From positions 1 through 33,550 of the forward strand of contig NZ_JAELTU010000075.1 of NCBI RefSeq assembly GCF_016429015.1: a stretch of 33,550 bases of DNA, given 5' to 3'. Positions 15,160 to 23,002 of this stretch are shown one piece after another. Source of the DNA: Rhizobium sp. ASV20 (GTDB taxonomy: Bacteria; Pseudomonadota; Alphaproteobacteria; Rhizobiales; Rhizobiaceae). The position numbers and the translations under genes were made by a program. The number at the start of each line of letters is the position of its first letter. Position 1 is the stretch's first letter. The notes below the pieces were generated by a model that did no database searches, had not been told where the DNA came from, and saw only the letters and a list, made by a program, of their open reading frames with translations.

Positions 15160-15987
15160 TCAGTCGCCGATAATTTCGCGGCGTATCATGTGCCAGCTAT
15201 CTGCATCCGGCGCGGAAATAATGCCGCCCGTCGTCTCGCCGGGCCGGTAGGGTGTGCCGTCGAATTTTGCCGTATAGCCGCCAGCCTCCTGATGTGCCAG
15301 TACCCCGGCAAGATGATCCCAGGGCATCAGCGTCGCGTGGCCAATGAAATGCCACTTGCCTGATGCAACCATCCAATATTCGTAGGCCGAGCAATTCAGG
15401 CCAAAGGCGATACAGGCTTTGGCGAGATTGGTAGTGATGCGGGAGCGAGCCGGCTCTTCCATGTATCCCCAGGATATGGCGCCCGTCATGGCACTCAGCG
15501 GGGCGGCGGGAGCGACGGAAAGCCGTCTTGCCTGCCCCGTTTTGCGGCGAAGAAAGGTGCCGGCACCGCGCATAGCTGTGATCGTATCCCCGAGTACGGG
15601 ATCGTAGATCACGCTGGCGATCGTCTCGCCCTTGGCGACGACGGCGATGATCGTTCCGAAGACTGGCAGTCCGGCCGCGAAATTGAAGGTGCCGTCCACC
15701 GGATCGATGGTGAAGGCAAGATCCGCATGCGCCAGTGCCGGCACGACCGACTTGTCGGCCTCGTAGGCTTCTTCTCCGACGATCAGCGCGGTTGGAAAGC
15801 GTGCTCTCAATGCCGCCGTGATGTATGTCTCGGCAAGCAGGTCGGCTTCCGTTACCAGATCGATGGCCGAGGTTTTTTCCGATATGTCGCCGGCGCCCAA
15901 ATTGCGGAAGCGAGGCATTATTTCCTGCGCCGCCGCTTCGGCAACGATCGTTATCAGGTAGTCGAGATCCGTATCGGAGAAAGTCAT
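15160..15987 (-). CDS. Inositol monophosphatase family protein (upstream copy)
   Basis: A 275-residue paralogue of the next gene, colinear over its whole length. Motifs: GEEAYEAD (first metal Glu), TIDPVDGTFNFAAG, and MPWDHLAGVLAHQEAGGYTAKFDGTPY. The shared frame (MPRFRNLGAGDISEKTSAIDLVTEAD versus LPRFRRLGSDDVRAKSEATDLVTEAD) shows clear duplication with considerable drift. The fourth residue of the GEES motif is Ala here, near but not at the metal ligands. AAGG precedes the ATG by six bases. ttcA ends 68 bases upstream, so this gene could start a short two-gene unit or belong to a longer one with ttcA. Substrate unknown. Confidence 0.92.
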   Translation of the reverse strand: MTFSDTDLDYLITIVAEAAAQEIMPRFRNLGAGDISEKTSAIDLVTEADLLAETYITAALRARFPTALIVGEEAYEADKSVVPALAHADLAFTIDPVDGTFNFAAGLPVFGTIIAVVAKGETIASVIYDPVLGDTITAMRGAGTFLRRKTGQARRLSVAPAAPLSAMTGAISWGYMEEPARSRITTNLAKACIAFGLNCSAYEYWMVASGKWHFIGHATLMPWDHLAGVLAHQEAGGYTAKFDGTPYRPGETTGGIISAPDADSWHMIRREIIGD

Positions 15988-16055
15988 CGGAAGCCTTTGA
16001 TTTGGAAGGGCCTCCTCTTATGCCTGATTCGATGACAGTGGTGTGGCGAAAGCGC

Positions 16056-16952
16056 CTATCCGGCGTCCGGTCCCTTCGCCGCAGAGCCCACGGCCATCAG
16101 GCTGGCGAAATCGAAGAGTTTCGGGTCAAGCAGATGCGAAGGATTCACATGCGCCAGCGCGCGCAACATCGTATCCTTACGGCCCGGCATGCGCCGCTCG
16201 ATATCCGCTAGCATATCCTTCATGGCGTTGCGCTGTAGTCCGTCCTGCGAGCCACAGAGATCGCAAGGAATGATCGGAAACTGCATGGCTGTCGCAAATT
16301 TGGCGAGATCGTCCTCGGCCGCATAGGCGAGCGGGCGCAGCAGCATCAGGTCGCCCTCGTCGTTCAGAAGCTTCGCCGGCATGGAAGCCAGCCGGCCGCC
16401 GTGGAAGAAGTTCATGAAGAAGGTTTCGAGAATGTCTTCGCGGTGATGGCCGAGCACCAGCGCGTCGCAGCCCTCTTCGCGAGCGATGCGATAAAGATTG
16501 CCGCGGCGCAGGCGCGAACAGAGCGAGCAATAGGTCGCTCCTTCAGGCACCTTCTCCTTCACGATGGAATAGGTGTCGCGATATTCGATGCGATGCTCGA
16601 CGCCGATCTTGGTCAGATATTCGGGCAGAATATGCTTCGGGAAATTCGGCTGGCCCTGATCGAGATTGCAGGCGACCAACTCCACCGGCAGCAGACCGCG
16701 CCATTTCAGGTCAAGCAAAAGCGCGAGCAAACCATAGGAGTCCTTGCCGCCGGAGAGACCAACGAGCCAGCGCTTCTGTCCCTTCAGCATCTGAAAATCT
16801 TCCAGCGCCTGGCGAACCTGCCGCAAAAGGCGCTTGCGAAGCTTGTTGAAGGAAACGGAGCGCGGCGCATCGAAAAACATCGGATGCACGGTAGCGCCGC
16901 CATCTTCAGCCTCGATATCGATGTCGTCCTTCACAGTCGTCGCGATATTCAT
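16056..16952 (-). CDS. ttcA: tRNA 2-thiocytidine(32) biosynthesis protein TtcA
   Basis: Cytosolic Fe-S-dependent enzyme that thiolates cytidine 32 in certain tRNAs, using ATP. The 298-residue protein has the PP-loop SGGKDS at residues 67-72, which adenylates the tRNA base, and two Cys pairs, Cys142/Cys145 (CSLC) and Cys230/Cys233 (CDLC), of which three Cys are expected to hold the [4Fe-4S] cluster. The LGHHREDILETFFMNFFHGG stretch is typical of the TtcA branch rather than of TilS or Ncs6. AAGGA lies eight bases before the ATG. The C-terminal 20 residues are Ala/Gly-rich and likely flexible. glsA ends 60 bases upstream on the same strand. Confidence 0.94.
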   Translation of the reverse strand: MNIATTVKDDIDIEAEDGGATVHPMFFDAPRSVSFNKLRKRLLRQVRQALEDFQMLKGQKRWLVGLSGGKDSYGLLALLLDLKWRGLLPVELVACNLDQGQPNFPKHILPEYLTKIGVEHRIEYRDTYSIVKEKVPEGATYCSLCSRLRRGNLYRIAREEGCDALVLGHHREDILETFFMNFFHGGRLASMPAKLLNDEGDLMLLRPLAYAAEDDLAKFATAMQFPIIPCDLCGSQDGLQRNAMKDMLADIERRMPGRKDTMLRALAHVNPSHLLDPKLFDFASLMAVGSAAKGPDAG

Positions 16953-17012
16953 TGCGTAATCCTTTGGGTCTCGCCTCGCTGATAGCAGAAAGCAGGACGA
17001 GAAGACACCGTA

Positions 17013-17942
17013 TCAGTCACCGAACACCGACCAACCGGTGCGTGCCGCGAGCATCTCAAGCGCCACTGCGCCAAGCTGCGAATTGCCGACCTTGTTCAAC
17101 CCCGGCGACCATACGGCAATCGAGCCGATGCCCGGCGCCACGGCCAGAATGCCACCACCGACGCCGCTCTTGCCCGGCAGGCCGACGTGATAGGCGAAAT
17201 CGCCGGAACCGTCATAGTGGCCACAAGTCAGCATCAGCGCATTGATGCGTCGTGCCCGCTTCGGCGAAACGACAGAATGACCGGTGATCGGATTGCTGCC
17301 GCGCGCAGCGAGATAGAGCCCCGCCTTTGCAAGCTGTTGGCAGCTCATCGACAGCGCGCATTGATGAAAATAGACCCCGAGCACATGCTCGACCGGATGG
17401 TGGATATTGCCATAGGCGCGCATGAAATTGGCAAGCGCGAAATTGCGAAAACCCGTCTGGGTCTCCGAACGCGCGACCCTGTCATCGATGCTGATGGTCT
17501 CGTCGTCAGCTACATAGCGCACGAAGCGCAACAGCTCACCGATCGCCTCACGCGGCTCGTGCCCCGCAAGCACGACATCGCTGACGGCGATTGCGCCAGC
17601 ATTGATGAAGGGATTGCGAGGGATGCCCTCTTCCCGTTCCAGCTGGACGATAGAGTTGAAGGTCGAACCGGACGGCTCACGCCCAACCCGTTTCCAAAGG
17701 CTTTCTCCGACCTTGCCGAGCGCCAGGGTCAGCATGAAGACCTTGGAGATACTCTGGATGGAGAAAGGAATTGCAGCATCGCCTACGCTGTAGACATCGC
17801 CGTCGACCGTTGCGATCGCCATGCCGAACTGCTTCGGATCGACCTTCGCCAGTTCCGGAATGTAATCGGCAACCTTGCCTTCGCCAATACGCGGCGACAG
17901 CTCCGTATGAATGCCGTCGAGAATAGCCTGCAAATCCGTCAT
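17013..17942 (-). CDS. glsA: Glutaminase A
   Basis: Converts glutamine to glutamate and ammonia. The fold is related to serine beta-lactamases, and Ser64-x-x-Lys67 in PFSIQSISKVF (60-69) is the catalytic pair. Further family blocks are RNPFINAGAIAVSD, ETQTGFRNFALANFMRAYGN and GLPGKSGVGGGILAVAPG. I choose ATG 17942 (MTDLQAIL), giving 309 residues, the normal length, with GGAG six bases upstream; the frame runs 16 codons further upstream, but that part is encoded by the rpsD terminator hairpin and has no ribosome site. The terminator ends about 15 bases before the ATG, so the promoter of this gene is unclear. Rhizobial glutaminases recycle nitrogen and have been tied to acid tolerance in R. etli, as I recall. 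Confidence 0.94.
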   Translation of the reverse strand: MTDLQAILDGIHTELSPRIGEGKVADYIPELAKVDPKQFGMAIATVDGDVYSVGDAAIPFSIQSISKVFMLTLALGKVGESLWKRVGREPSGSTFNSIVQLEREEGIPRNPFINAGAIAVSDVVLAGHEPREAIGELLRFVRYVADDETISIDDRVARSETQTGFRNFALANFMRAYGNIHHPVEHVLGVYFHQCALSMSCQQLAKAGLYLAARGSNPITGHSVVSPKRARRINALMLTCGHYDGSGDFAYHVGLPGKSGVGGGILAVAPGIGSIAVWSPGLNKVGNSQLGAVALEMLAARTGWSVFGD

Positions 17943-17956
17943 GAGGCGCTCCAAAG

Positions 17957-17987
17957 ACAAAAAAGCCGCTCGAACCGAGCGGCTTTT
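17957..17987 (-). terminator. Intrinsic terminator of rpsD
   Basis: Read on the minus strand, AAAAGCCGCTCG pairs perfectly with CGAGCGGCTTTT (plus-strand arms 17961-17972 and 17976-17987) around a 3-base loop, followed by further T residues (TTTTTTGTC). The 12-base stem with T-tract is a strong terminator. It sits 26 bases after the rpsD stop and immediately before glsA. Confidence 0.9.
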
Positions 17988-18013
17988 CATTCATCAAGAA
18001 AGTTATCCGCTTA

Positions 18014-18631
18014 TTAACGCGAATAGAATTCGACGACCAGATGCGGTTCCATGACAACGGCGTAAGGAACGTCGCTGAGGGCCGGAACGCGAGCGAAGGT
18101 CGCAACCATCTTGTTGTGGTCGGCTTCGATGTAGTCCGGAACGTCGCGCTCAGCGAGCGAAACCGATTCCAGAACGGTTACGAGCTGCTTGGAACGTTCG
18201 CGAACTTCGATAACGTCGCCAGCCTTGCAGCGGTAGGAACCGATGTTGACGCGAACGCCGTTAACGGTGACGTGACCATGGTTTACGAACTGACGGGCAG
18301 CGAAGACGGTCGGAACGAACTTGGCGCGGTAGACGATCGCGTCCAGACGCGATTCGAGCAGACCGATCAGGTTTTCCGAGGTATCGCCCTTGCGACGGTC
18401 AGCTTCAGCGAAGATAGCGCGGAACTGCTTCTCGCGCAGGTCGCCGTAGTAACCCTTCAGCTTCTGCTTGGCGCGCAGCTGCACACCGAAGTCCGAAAGC
18501 TTACCCTTGCGGCGCTGGCCGTGCTGGCCCGGGCCGTATTCGCGGCGGTTAACCGGGGACTTCGGACGGCCCCAGATGTTTTCGCCCATACGGCGGTCAA
18601 TTTTGTACTTGGACGATTCGCGCTTGCTCAT
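18014..18631 (-). CDS. rpsD: 30S ribosomal protein S4
   Basis: Primary 16S rRNA-binding protein of the small subunit body. The 205-residue product begins MSKRESSKYKIDRRMGENIWGRP and has the S4 pattern: SPVNRREYGPGQHGQRRKGKLSDFG, then the S4 RNA-binding domain ESRLDAIVYRAKFVPTVFAARQFVNHGHVTVNG. It lacks the zinc-binding Cys cluster found in some S4 proteins, as expected in alphaproteobacteria. ATG 18631 is chosen for length and for AAAGGA six bases upstream. As usual in this group it stands alone, not in the alpha operon. It has a promoter candidate about 170 bases upstream and a strong terminator downstream. Confidence 0.98.
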   Translation of the reverse strand: MSKRESSKYKIDRRMGENIWGRPKSPVNRREYGPGQHGQRRKGKLSDFGVQLRAKQKLKGYYGDLREKQFRAIFAEADRRKGDTSENLIGLLESRLDAIVYRAKFVPTVFAARQFVNHGHVTVNGVRVNIGSYRCKAGDVIEVRERSKQLVTVLESVSLAERDVPDYIEADHNKMVATFARVPALSDVPYAVVMEPHLVVEFYSR

Positions 18632-18800
18632 CGCATTTCCTTTCAAGTGTTTTGGCGGCTCGTTGCCGAACCGCGAAGGAAACACGCCCTCCTCTGAACT
18701 CCGTTTTCGAGCTCTGACAGGCTTCTCACATTAGCGAACGGAGAAAGCCACGGGACATGTCAAATGAAACACCGGACATTTCTGCCCGGCGCTGGGGCGG

Positions 18801-18829
18801 TCTCTAAGCGGTCGTCATGAAAATGTCAA
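18801..18829 (-). promoter_or_regulatory. Candidate promoter for rpsD
   Basis: On the minus strand a perfect TTGACA (plus-strand 18824-18829) is followed after 17 bases by TAGAGA (18801-18806), which matches the -10 consensus at three of six positions. Transcription would start near 18794, leaving a leader of about 160 bases before the rpsD ATG. It lies just downstream of the HerA-like gene's stop. A second TTGACA at 18758-18763 has no good -10 partner. Confidence 0.5.
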
Positions 18830-18863
18830 CAGCGCCAAGCGCTCTTCAACGAGAATAGGGCAG

Positions 18864-20381
18864 CTATTCCGCCGCCGCCTGCTCGCCACCGTCCAAATCG
18901 GGCGCATTGGCATCGCCCGGCGTCGTCTGGCATCCCATATCCGGGAAGGCGACGATGCGCTTGCCGGAGAAATCGGTGTGGACGACGACGCTGCCCTGCT
19001 CCTCGAAATAGCTGAGAAGACGTCGTGCGCGACGTGCCGAATGAGTGCCATAGGCGCGGGCGATACGAGCATCGGAAGGGCATGGCTCACCGCTGATGGC
19101 GGCCTTCGCCAGCATCAGGAAAACGCCCTGCAGATCGTCGGTAACGCTGGAGGAAAGCGAGAGCGCCGTCGCCCATTGCTCGGTTGCCATGATTTCTTCG
19201 TCGGCGCCGGACCGCGTGATCGCGACGCGCCGCCGGAACTCCGAAAGGCTCATTGGGGAACCGGGAACGCGGCGCATGCGCAGCCGCACAAGAAATTCCT
19301 GATAGAGCACCGAATCTGTACGGAAGCCGGAGGCCGGGTCGTCGAGTATCTCGAAGAGCACGGCGTTGACCCTCGCCTCTCGATCCTCGCTCGACAGTTC
19401 AGGCTGGCTGACCTTTGGCTCCGAAGGTGCCGGACCGGCGGCTGGCACGGAGCGGGAAAGCTCGGCCAGAATATCGGTCGTCGGGCGCGGCGCCGGCGTA
19501 GCACGGCGAACAGCGGGACGCGTGAATTCTTCCGGATCCGGCGTGAAGATCAGATCTTCCACATCCTGCGGCGCATCCGGCAGTGGCATCAGCTTCGGGC
19601 TGGAAGAGCGCGCCGACGTCTCCACCGTCCCGATCGCGATCGGGAGCGGCCGACGGGAGAGCGCAGGACCAAGCGCGACGAAATTGCCGCGCTTCAGGTC
19701 ACGGAACATTTCCGCCTGCCGGCGATCCATGCCGAGAAGATCGGCGGCACGGGCCATGTCGATATCGAGGAAGGTGCGGCCCATCAGGAAGTTGGAAGCT
19801 TCTGCCGCCACGTTCTTGGCAAGCTTTGCCAGGCGCTGCGTGGCAATGACGCCGGCAAGACCGCGCTTTCGGCCGCGGCACATCAGATTGGTCATGGCGC
19901 CGAGCGACATCTTGCGCGCATCTTCCGAAACGTCGCCGCCGACAGACGGCGCAAACATCTGCGCCTCGTCGACCACGACAAGCACCGGATACCAGAATTC
20001 GCGATCGGCATCGAACATGCCGTTGAGAAAGGCGGCAGCGGCACGCATCTGCTGCTCGATATCCAGCCCCTCCAGCGTCAGCACACAGGAAACGCGGTGC
20101 TGACGGATGCGGTTGGCAATACCGGCAAGCTCGGCTTCCGTGCGCTCGCCATCGACGACCACATGACCGAACTTGTCGGCCAGCGTGACGAAATCGCCTT
20201 CGGGATCGATGATGACCTGCTGCACCCACTGCGCGGATTGCTCCAGCAACCGCCGCAAGAGATGGGATTTTCCGGAGCCGGAATTGCCTTGCACCAGGAG
20301 ACGCGTCGCCAGCAGCTCCTCGATATCGAGCTGGGCGCTGGTCCCGCCGGACGCCGTTCCCATGTCGATGCCGACCTGCAA
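18864..20381 (-). CDS. HerA-like ATP-binding protein with C-terminal winged-helix region
   Basis: A 505-residue predicted hexameric ATPase related to the HerA/FtsK group. GNSGSGKS (32-39) is the Walker A, VVIIDPEGDF-like VIIDPEGDF (56-64) the early strand typical of HerA, YPVLVVVDEAQMF (131-143) the Walker B with Asp138-Glu139, and GVIATQRLAKLAKNV the sensor strand and following helix. A Pro/Ser-rich linker (about 260-330) leads to a C-terminal region ending in DARIARAYGTHSARRARRLLSYFEEQGSVVV, which looks like a winged helix. HerA proteins usually act in DNA end processing with NurA nuclease or in phage defence with SIR2 or DUF4297 partners; no such partner is adjacent here. The gene stands alone between rpsD and the lactate dehydrogenase-like gene. 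Function is therefore open. Confidence 0.87.
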   Translation of the reverse strand: MQVGIDMGTASGGTSAQLDIEELLATRLLVQGNSGSGKSHLLRRLLEQSAQWVQQVIIDPEGDFVTLADKFGHVVVDGERTEAELAGIANRIRQHRVSCVLTLEGLDIEQQMRAAAAFLNGMFDADREFWYPVLVVVDEAQMFAPSVGGDVSEDARKMSLGAMTNLMCRGRKRGLAGVIATQRLAKLAKNVAAEASNFLMGRTFLDIDMARAADLLGMDRRQAEMFRDLKRGNFVALGPALSRRPLPIAIGTVETSARSSSPKLMPLPDAPQDVEDLIFTPDPEEFTRPAVRRATPAPRPTTDILAELSRSVPAAGPAPSEPKVSQPELSSEDREARVNAVLFEILDDPASGFRTDSVLYQEFLVRLRMRRVPGSPMSLSEFRRRVAITRSGADEEIMATEQWATALSLSSSVTDDLQGVFLMLAKAAISGEPCPSDARIARAYGTHSARRARRLLSYFEEQGSVVVHTDFSGKRIVAFPDMGCQTTPGDANAPDLDGGEQAAAE

Positions 20382-20513
20382 TGCACTTCCCCTATATGAT
20401 CAAGAATCAAATGCGGCTGCGTCCTATCTTTCTGAAAGGACGAGCCTCCGTCTAGCAAAGATTTCTGCGCGTTGCGCCCGCGGATTGAAAAAACCCACAG
20501 GCGATTGCGATCC

Positions 20514-21659
20514 CTACCTGAACCGCAGATTGGCGCGCGACAGCTGGCTGACAGAGGTGCAGCCCATCAGCTTCATATCGCGCTCGACTTCGGTGCGCAG
20601 GTGCCGCAATGCGCGCTCCACGCCCGCCTGGCCGGCAGCAGCCAGCGGATAGAGGTAGAAGCGGCCGAGACCAACCGCCTTGGCGCCGAGCGACAGGGCC
20701 TTCAAAACATGCGTGCCGCGCTGAATGCCGCCATCCATCATCACGTCGATGCGGTGGCCGACGGCGTCCACAATCTCGGCCAGCTGATCGAATGCGGAAC
20801 GCGAACCGTCCAGCTGTCGCCCACCATGGTTCGAGAGCACGATGCCGGTGCACCCGATATCGACGGCGCGCTTCGCGTCCTCGACCGACATGATGCCCTT
20901 CAGGCAGAATTGCCCGTTCCAGTGCTTCACCATTTCGGCAACGTCGTTCCAGTTCATCGACGGATCGAGCATCTCGGTGAAATACTTTCCGATCGACATG
21001 GCGCCACCACTCATGTCCACATGCTCATCGAGCTGCGGCAAGCGGAATTTCTCGTGCGTGACATAGTTCAGCGCCCAGGCAGGCTTGATGGCAAACTGGG
21101 TAAGGCCTGCGAGATTGAGCTTGAACGGGATGGAAAATCCGGTGCGAAGATCGCGCTCGCGATTGCCGCCGGTGATGCTGTCGACCGTCAGCATCATCAC
21201 GTTGACGCCCGCCTCCTTGGCGCGCTCCATCATTGCCCGGTTCAGCCCGCGATCCTTATGGAAATAGAACTGATAGACCTGGGGGCCCTGATACTTCTTG
21301 CGTATTTCCTCAAGGCTGACAGTGCCGAGCGAGGAGACACCGAACATCGTTCCGAGAGAAGCGGCAGCGGCGGCAACCGCATTCTCGCCCTGATGGTGAA
21401 ACAACCGCTGCAGCGCCGTCGGCGAGCAATAGAAAGGCGTTGCGAGCTTTTGTCCCATGACGGTGACAGACATATCGATCTCGCTCACCCCACGCAGCAC
21501 GTTAGGAACGAGATCGCAGCTTTCGAAGCTCGACGTGTTTCGCCGCAGCGTCACCTCATCGTCGGCTGCACCGTCGATATAGTTGAAGATTGGACCGGGA
21601 AGACGCTTTTTCGCGAGAAGGCGAAAATCATGGAAGTTGTGACATTCACGCAGGCGCAT
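20514..21659 (-). CDS. lldD: FMN-dependent alpha-hydroxy acid dehydrogenase (L-lactate dehydrogenase-like)
   Basis: Flavoenzyme oxidising an L-2-hydroxy acid, most likely L-lactate to pyruvate, feeding electrons to quinones at the inner membrane. The 381-residue TIM barrel shows NYIDGAADDEVTLRRN near the N-terminus, LTVDSITGGNRERD in the middle, Lys254 (FCLKGI, FMN contact), and the signature SNHGGRQLDGS with catalytic His278 and substrate Arg281; then MMDGGIQRGTHVLKALSLGAKAVGLGR, the phosphate-binding part. I choose ATG 21659 because GAGG lies six bases upstream and the length then matches LldD; ATG 21674 is an alternative. Lactate versus mandelate, glycolate or other hydroxy acids cannot be separated by eye. 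GNAT gene ends 74 bases upstream on the same strand. Confidence 0.88.
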   Translation of the reverse strand: MRLRECHNFHDFRLLAKKRLPGPIFNYIDGAADDEVTLRRNTSSFESCDLVPNVLRGVSEIDMSVTVMGQKLATPFYCSPTALQRLFHHQGENAVAAAAASLGTMFGVSSLGTVSLEEIRKKYQGPQVYQFYFHKDRGLNRAMMERAKEAGVNVMMLTVDSITGGNRERDLRTGFSIPFKLNLAGLTQFAIKPAWALNYVTHEKFRLPQLDEHVDMSGGAMSIGKYFTEMLDPSMNWNDVAEMVKHWNGQFCLKGIMSVEDAKRAVDIGCTGIVLSNHGGRQLDGSRSAFDQLAEIVDAVGHRIDVMMDGGIQRGTHVLKALSLGAKAVGLGRFYLYPLAAAGQAGVERALRHLRTEVERDMKLMGCTSVSQLSRANLRFR

Positions 21660-21733
21660 GGCTTGCCTCGGCATTCTCAAAAGACATCAACTATCGAACT
21701 CCCGCTCATCCCGCCGTTCATACCGGTCTCGCA

Positions 21734-22198
21734 TTACATCCGGTGCAGACGCGCTTCCCATTTGTAGAGCACGTCCGGTTCCTTTTCCTCATTGCCTGCC
21801 CCGTCGGACTCGTCAACTACGAAGAAGCCGTGTTTCTCATAAAAGCGGCGCGCTGGCTCGTTTCTCTGGAATGTCCAGAGCGACAGCACAGGATAGGTGG
21901 ATTTCGCGATATCAAGCAGGCGGCTGCCAATGCCGCGCCCCTGCGCCTCCGGCAGAATGTAGAGCTGGTCGATCCAATCCTCGAGGAAAGCAATGACACC
22001 GATCAGACGGCCTCCCTCTTCGGCACCCCAGATCTGGCAATCCTTGAAAACGACGGCGCTCCAGAAGCCGACATCCTCTTCAGGCGTATGAAGCCCAGCA
22101 AGCGTCGGCAGCTGCTCGTTAAAGGACGCACGGTGAACGGCCGCGGCCGCCGGCATGTCCCCGAGATTGAGTTTACGCAATGAAATCTTGTCGGTCAT
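21734..22198 (-). CDS. GNAT family N-acetyltransferase
   Basis: A 154-residue acetyltransferase of unknown substrate. The acetyl-CoA pyrophosphate loop is QGRGIG (86-91), preceded by the beta-strand DQLYILPEA, and the later NEPARRFYEKHGFFVVDES (113-131) is the usual second half with the Tyr that often acts as general acid (Tyr120). The N-terminal part, MTDKISLRKLNLGDMPAAAAVHRASF, fits the first strand and helix. The gene begins three bases after the murI stop, so it is very likely the last gene of a trmJ-murI-GNAT operon. It might act on a small molecule or a ribosomal or other protein; nothing in the sequence decides. Confidence 0.88.
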   Translation of the reverse strand: MTDKISLRKLNLGDMPAAAAVHRASFNEQLPTLAGLHTPEEDVGFWSAVVFKDCQIWGAEEGGRLIGVIAFLEDWIDQLYILPEAQGRGIGSRLLDIAKSTYPVLSLWTFQRNEPARRFYEKHGFFVVDESDGAGNEEKEPDVLYKWEARLHRM

Positions 22199-22201
22199 CT
22201 A

Positions 22202-23002
22202 TCAAGCCTTCAGCCCAAAACCCTGCATCAGCCGCCGGGTGAGGAAATCCGGCGTACCTGAGGTGAACACTGCGAAGTCGAAATTATCGGGATGGACGGC
22301 ATCGGCCGCCTGCGGCACCAGACTGCGGGCACGCCTTGCGATCGCCTCGGCGGGATCGAGCCAATCGACCGGCCACGGCGCAAGCCTGCGAAAGATATTG
22401 GCCATGAACGGATAATGCGTGCAGGCGAGCACGACGATATCGGTCTTGCGGCCATCCATCTCGACGAAGCACTGATCGATCTCCGTCATGACGGCCTCGT
22501 CGGCAATCGCATCGCCGCGAATATAGCTCTCCGCCAGGCGCGCCAGATTTTCCGACCCGACAAGCCGAACATGACATTGGGTGGCGAAAGACTGGATCAG
22601 ATCGCGCGTATAGGCCCGCTTGACGGTGCCTGGCGTCGCCAGAACCGAAACCAGGCCGGAACGTGTCCGCTCCGCAGCCGGCTTGATCGCCGGAACCGTG
22701 CCAATGAAGATCATCTGCGGGAAGGCAGCGCGCAAATCGGCCCCGACGAGCGTGAAGGCCGTGTTGCAGGCGATGATGCAGACTTCCGGATCATATTGCG
22801 CAAGCAGCTTCGCGAAGAGATCGACCACGCGTTGCTTCAGCGCCGGCTCCTCCCAGCCGCCATAAGGAAAGCCGGCATCGTCGGCGACGTAGATGAAACC
22901 GCGCTCCGGCATCAGCACCCGCGCTTCCCGCAGCACGGTCAAACCACCGATCCCTGAATCGAAGACGAGAATCGGTTTCAGCTCATTCGCCGTTGCTGTC
23001 AT
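22202..23002 (-). CDS. murI: Glutamate racemase
   Basis: Interconverts L- and D-glutamate to supply D-Glu for peptidoglycan. I choose ATG 23002 (MTATANELKP), giving 266 residues; AAGGA lies about 11 bases upstream and family homology begins at residue 11. The motif order is FDSGIGGLTVL (Asp15, Ser16), DDAGFPYGG, the first catalytic Cys79 in IIACNTA, and the second catalytic Cys194 in LACTHYPF, so both active-site thiols are present. Its start overlaps the 3' end of trmJ by 20 bases and the GNAT gene begins three bases after its stop, indicating translational coupling within one operon. The protein is cytosolic. Confidence 0.95.
   Translation of the reverse strand: MTATANELKPILVFDSGIGGLTVLREARVLMPERGFIYVADDAGFPYGGWEEPALKQRVVDLFAKLLAQYDPEVCIIACNTAFTLVGADLRAAFPQMIFIGTVPAIKPAAERTRSGLVSVLATPGTVKRAYTRDLIQSFATQCHVRLVGSENLARLAESYIRGDAIADEAVMTEIDQCFVEMDGRKTDIVVLACTHYPFMANIFRRLAPWPVDWLDPAEAIARRARSLVPQAADAVHPDNFDFAVFTSGTPDFLTRRLMQGFGLKA

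Noticed and set aside
18978..20399. Open frame of 473 codons on the plus strand opposite the HerA-like gene
   Set aside because: Antisense shadow; the minus-strand protein has Walker A and B motifs, while this translation has none.
20480..20513. Possible terminator after the lactate dehydrogenase-like gene
   Set aside because: There is a run of six T on minus (20488-20493), but I could not find a stable stem in front of it.
20472..21767. Open frame of 431 codons on the plus strand opposite the lactate dehydrogenase-like gene
   Set aside because: Antisense of a motif-complete flavoenzyme gene; no product recognised.
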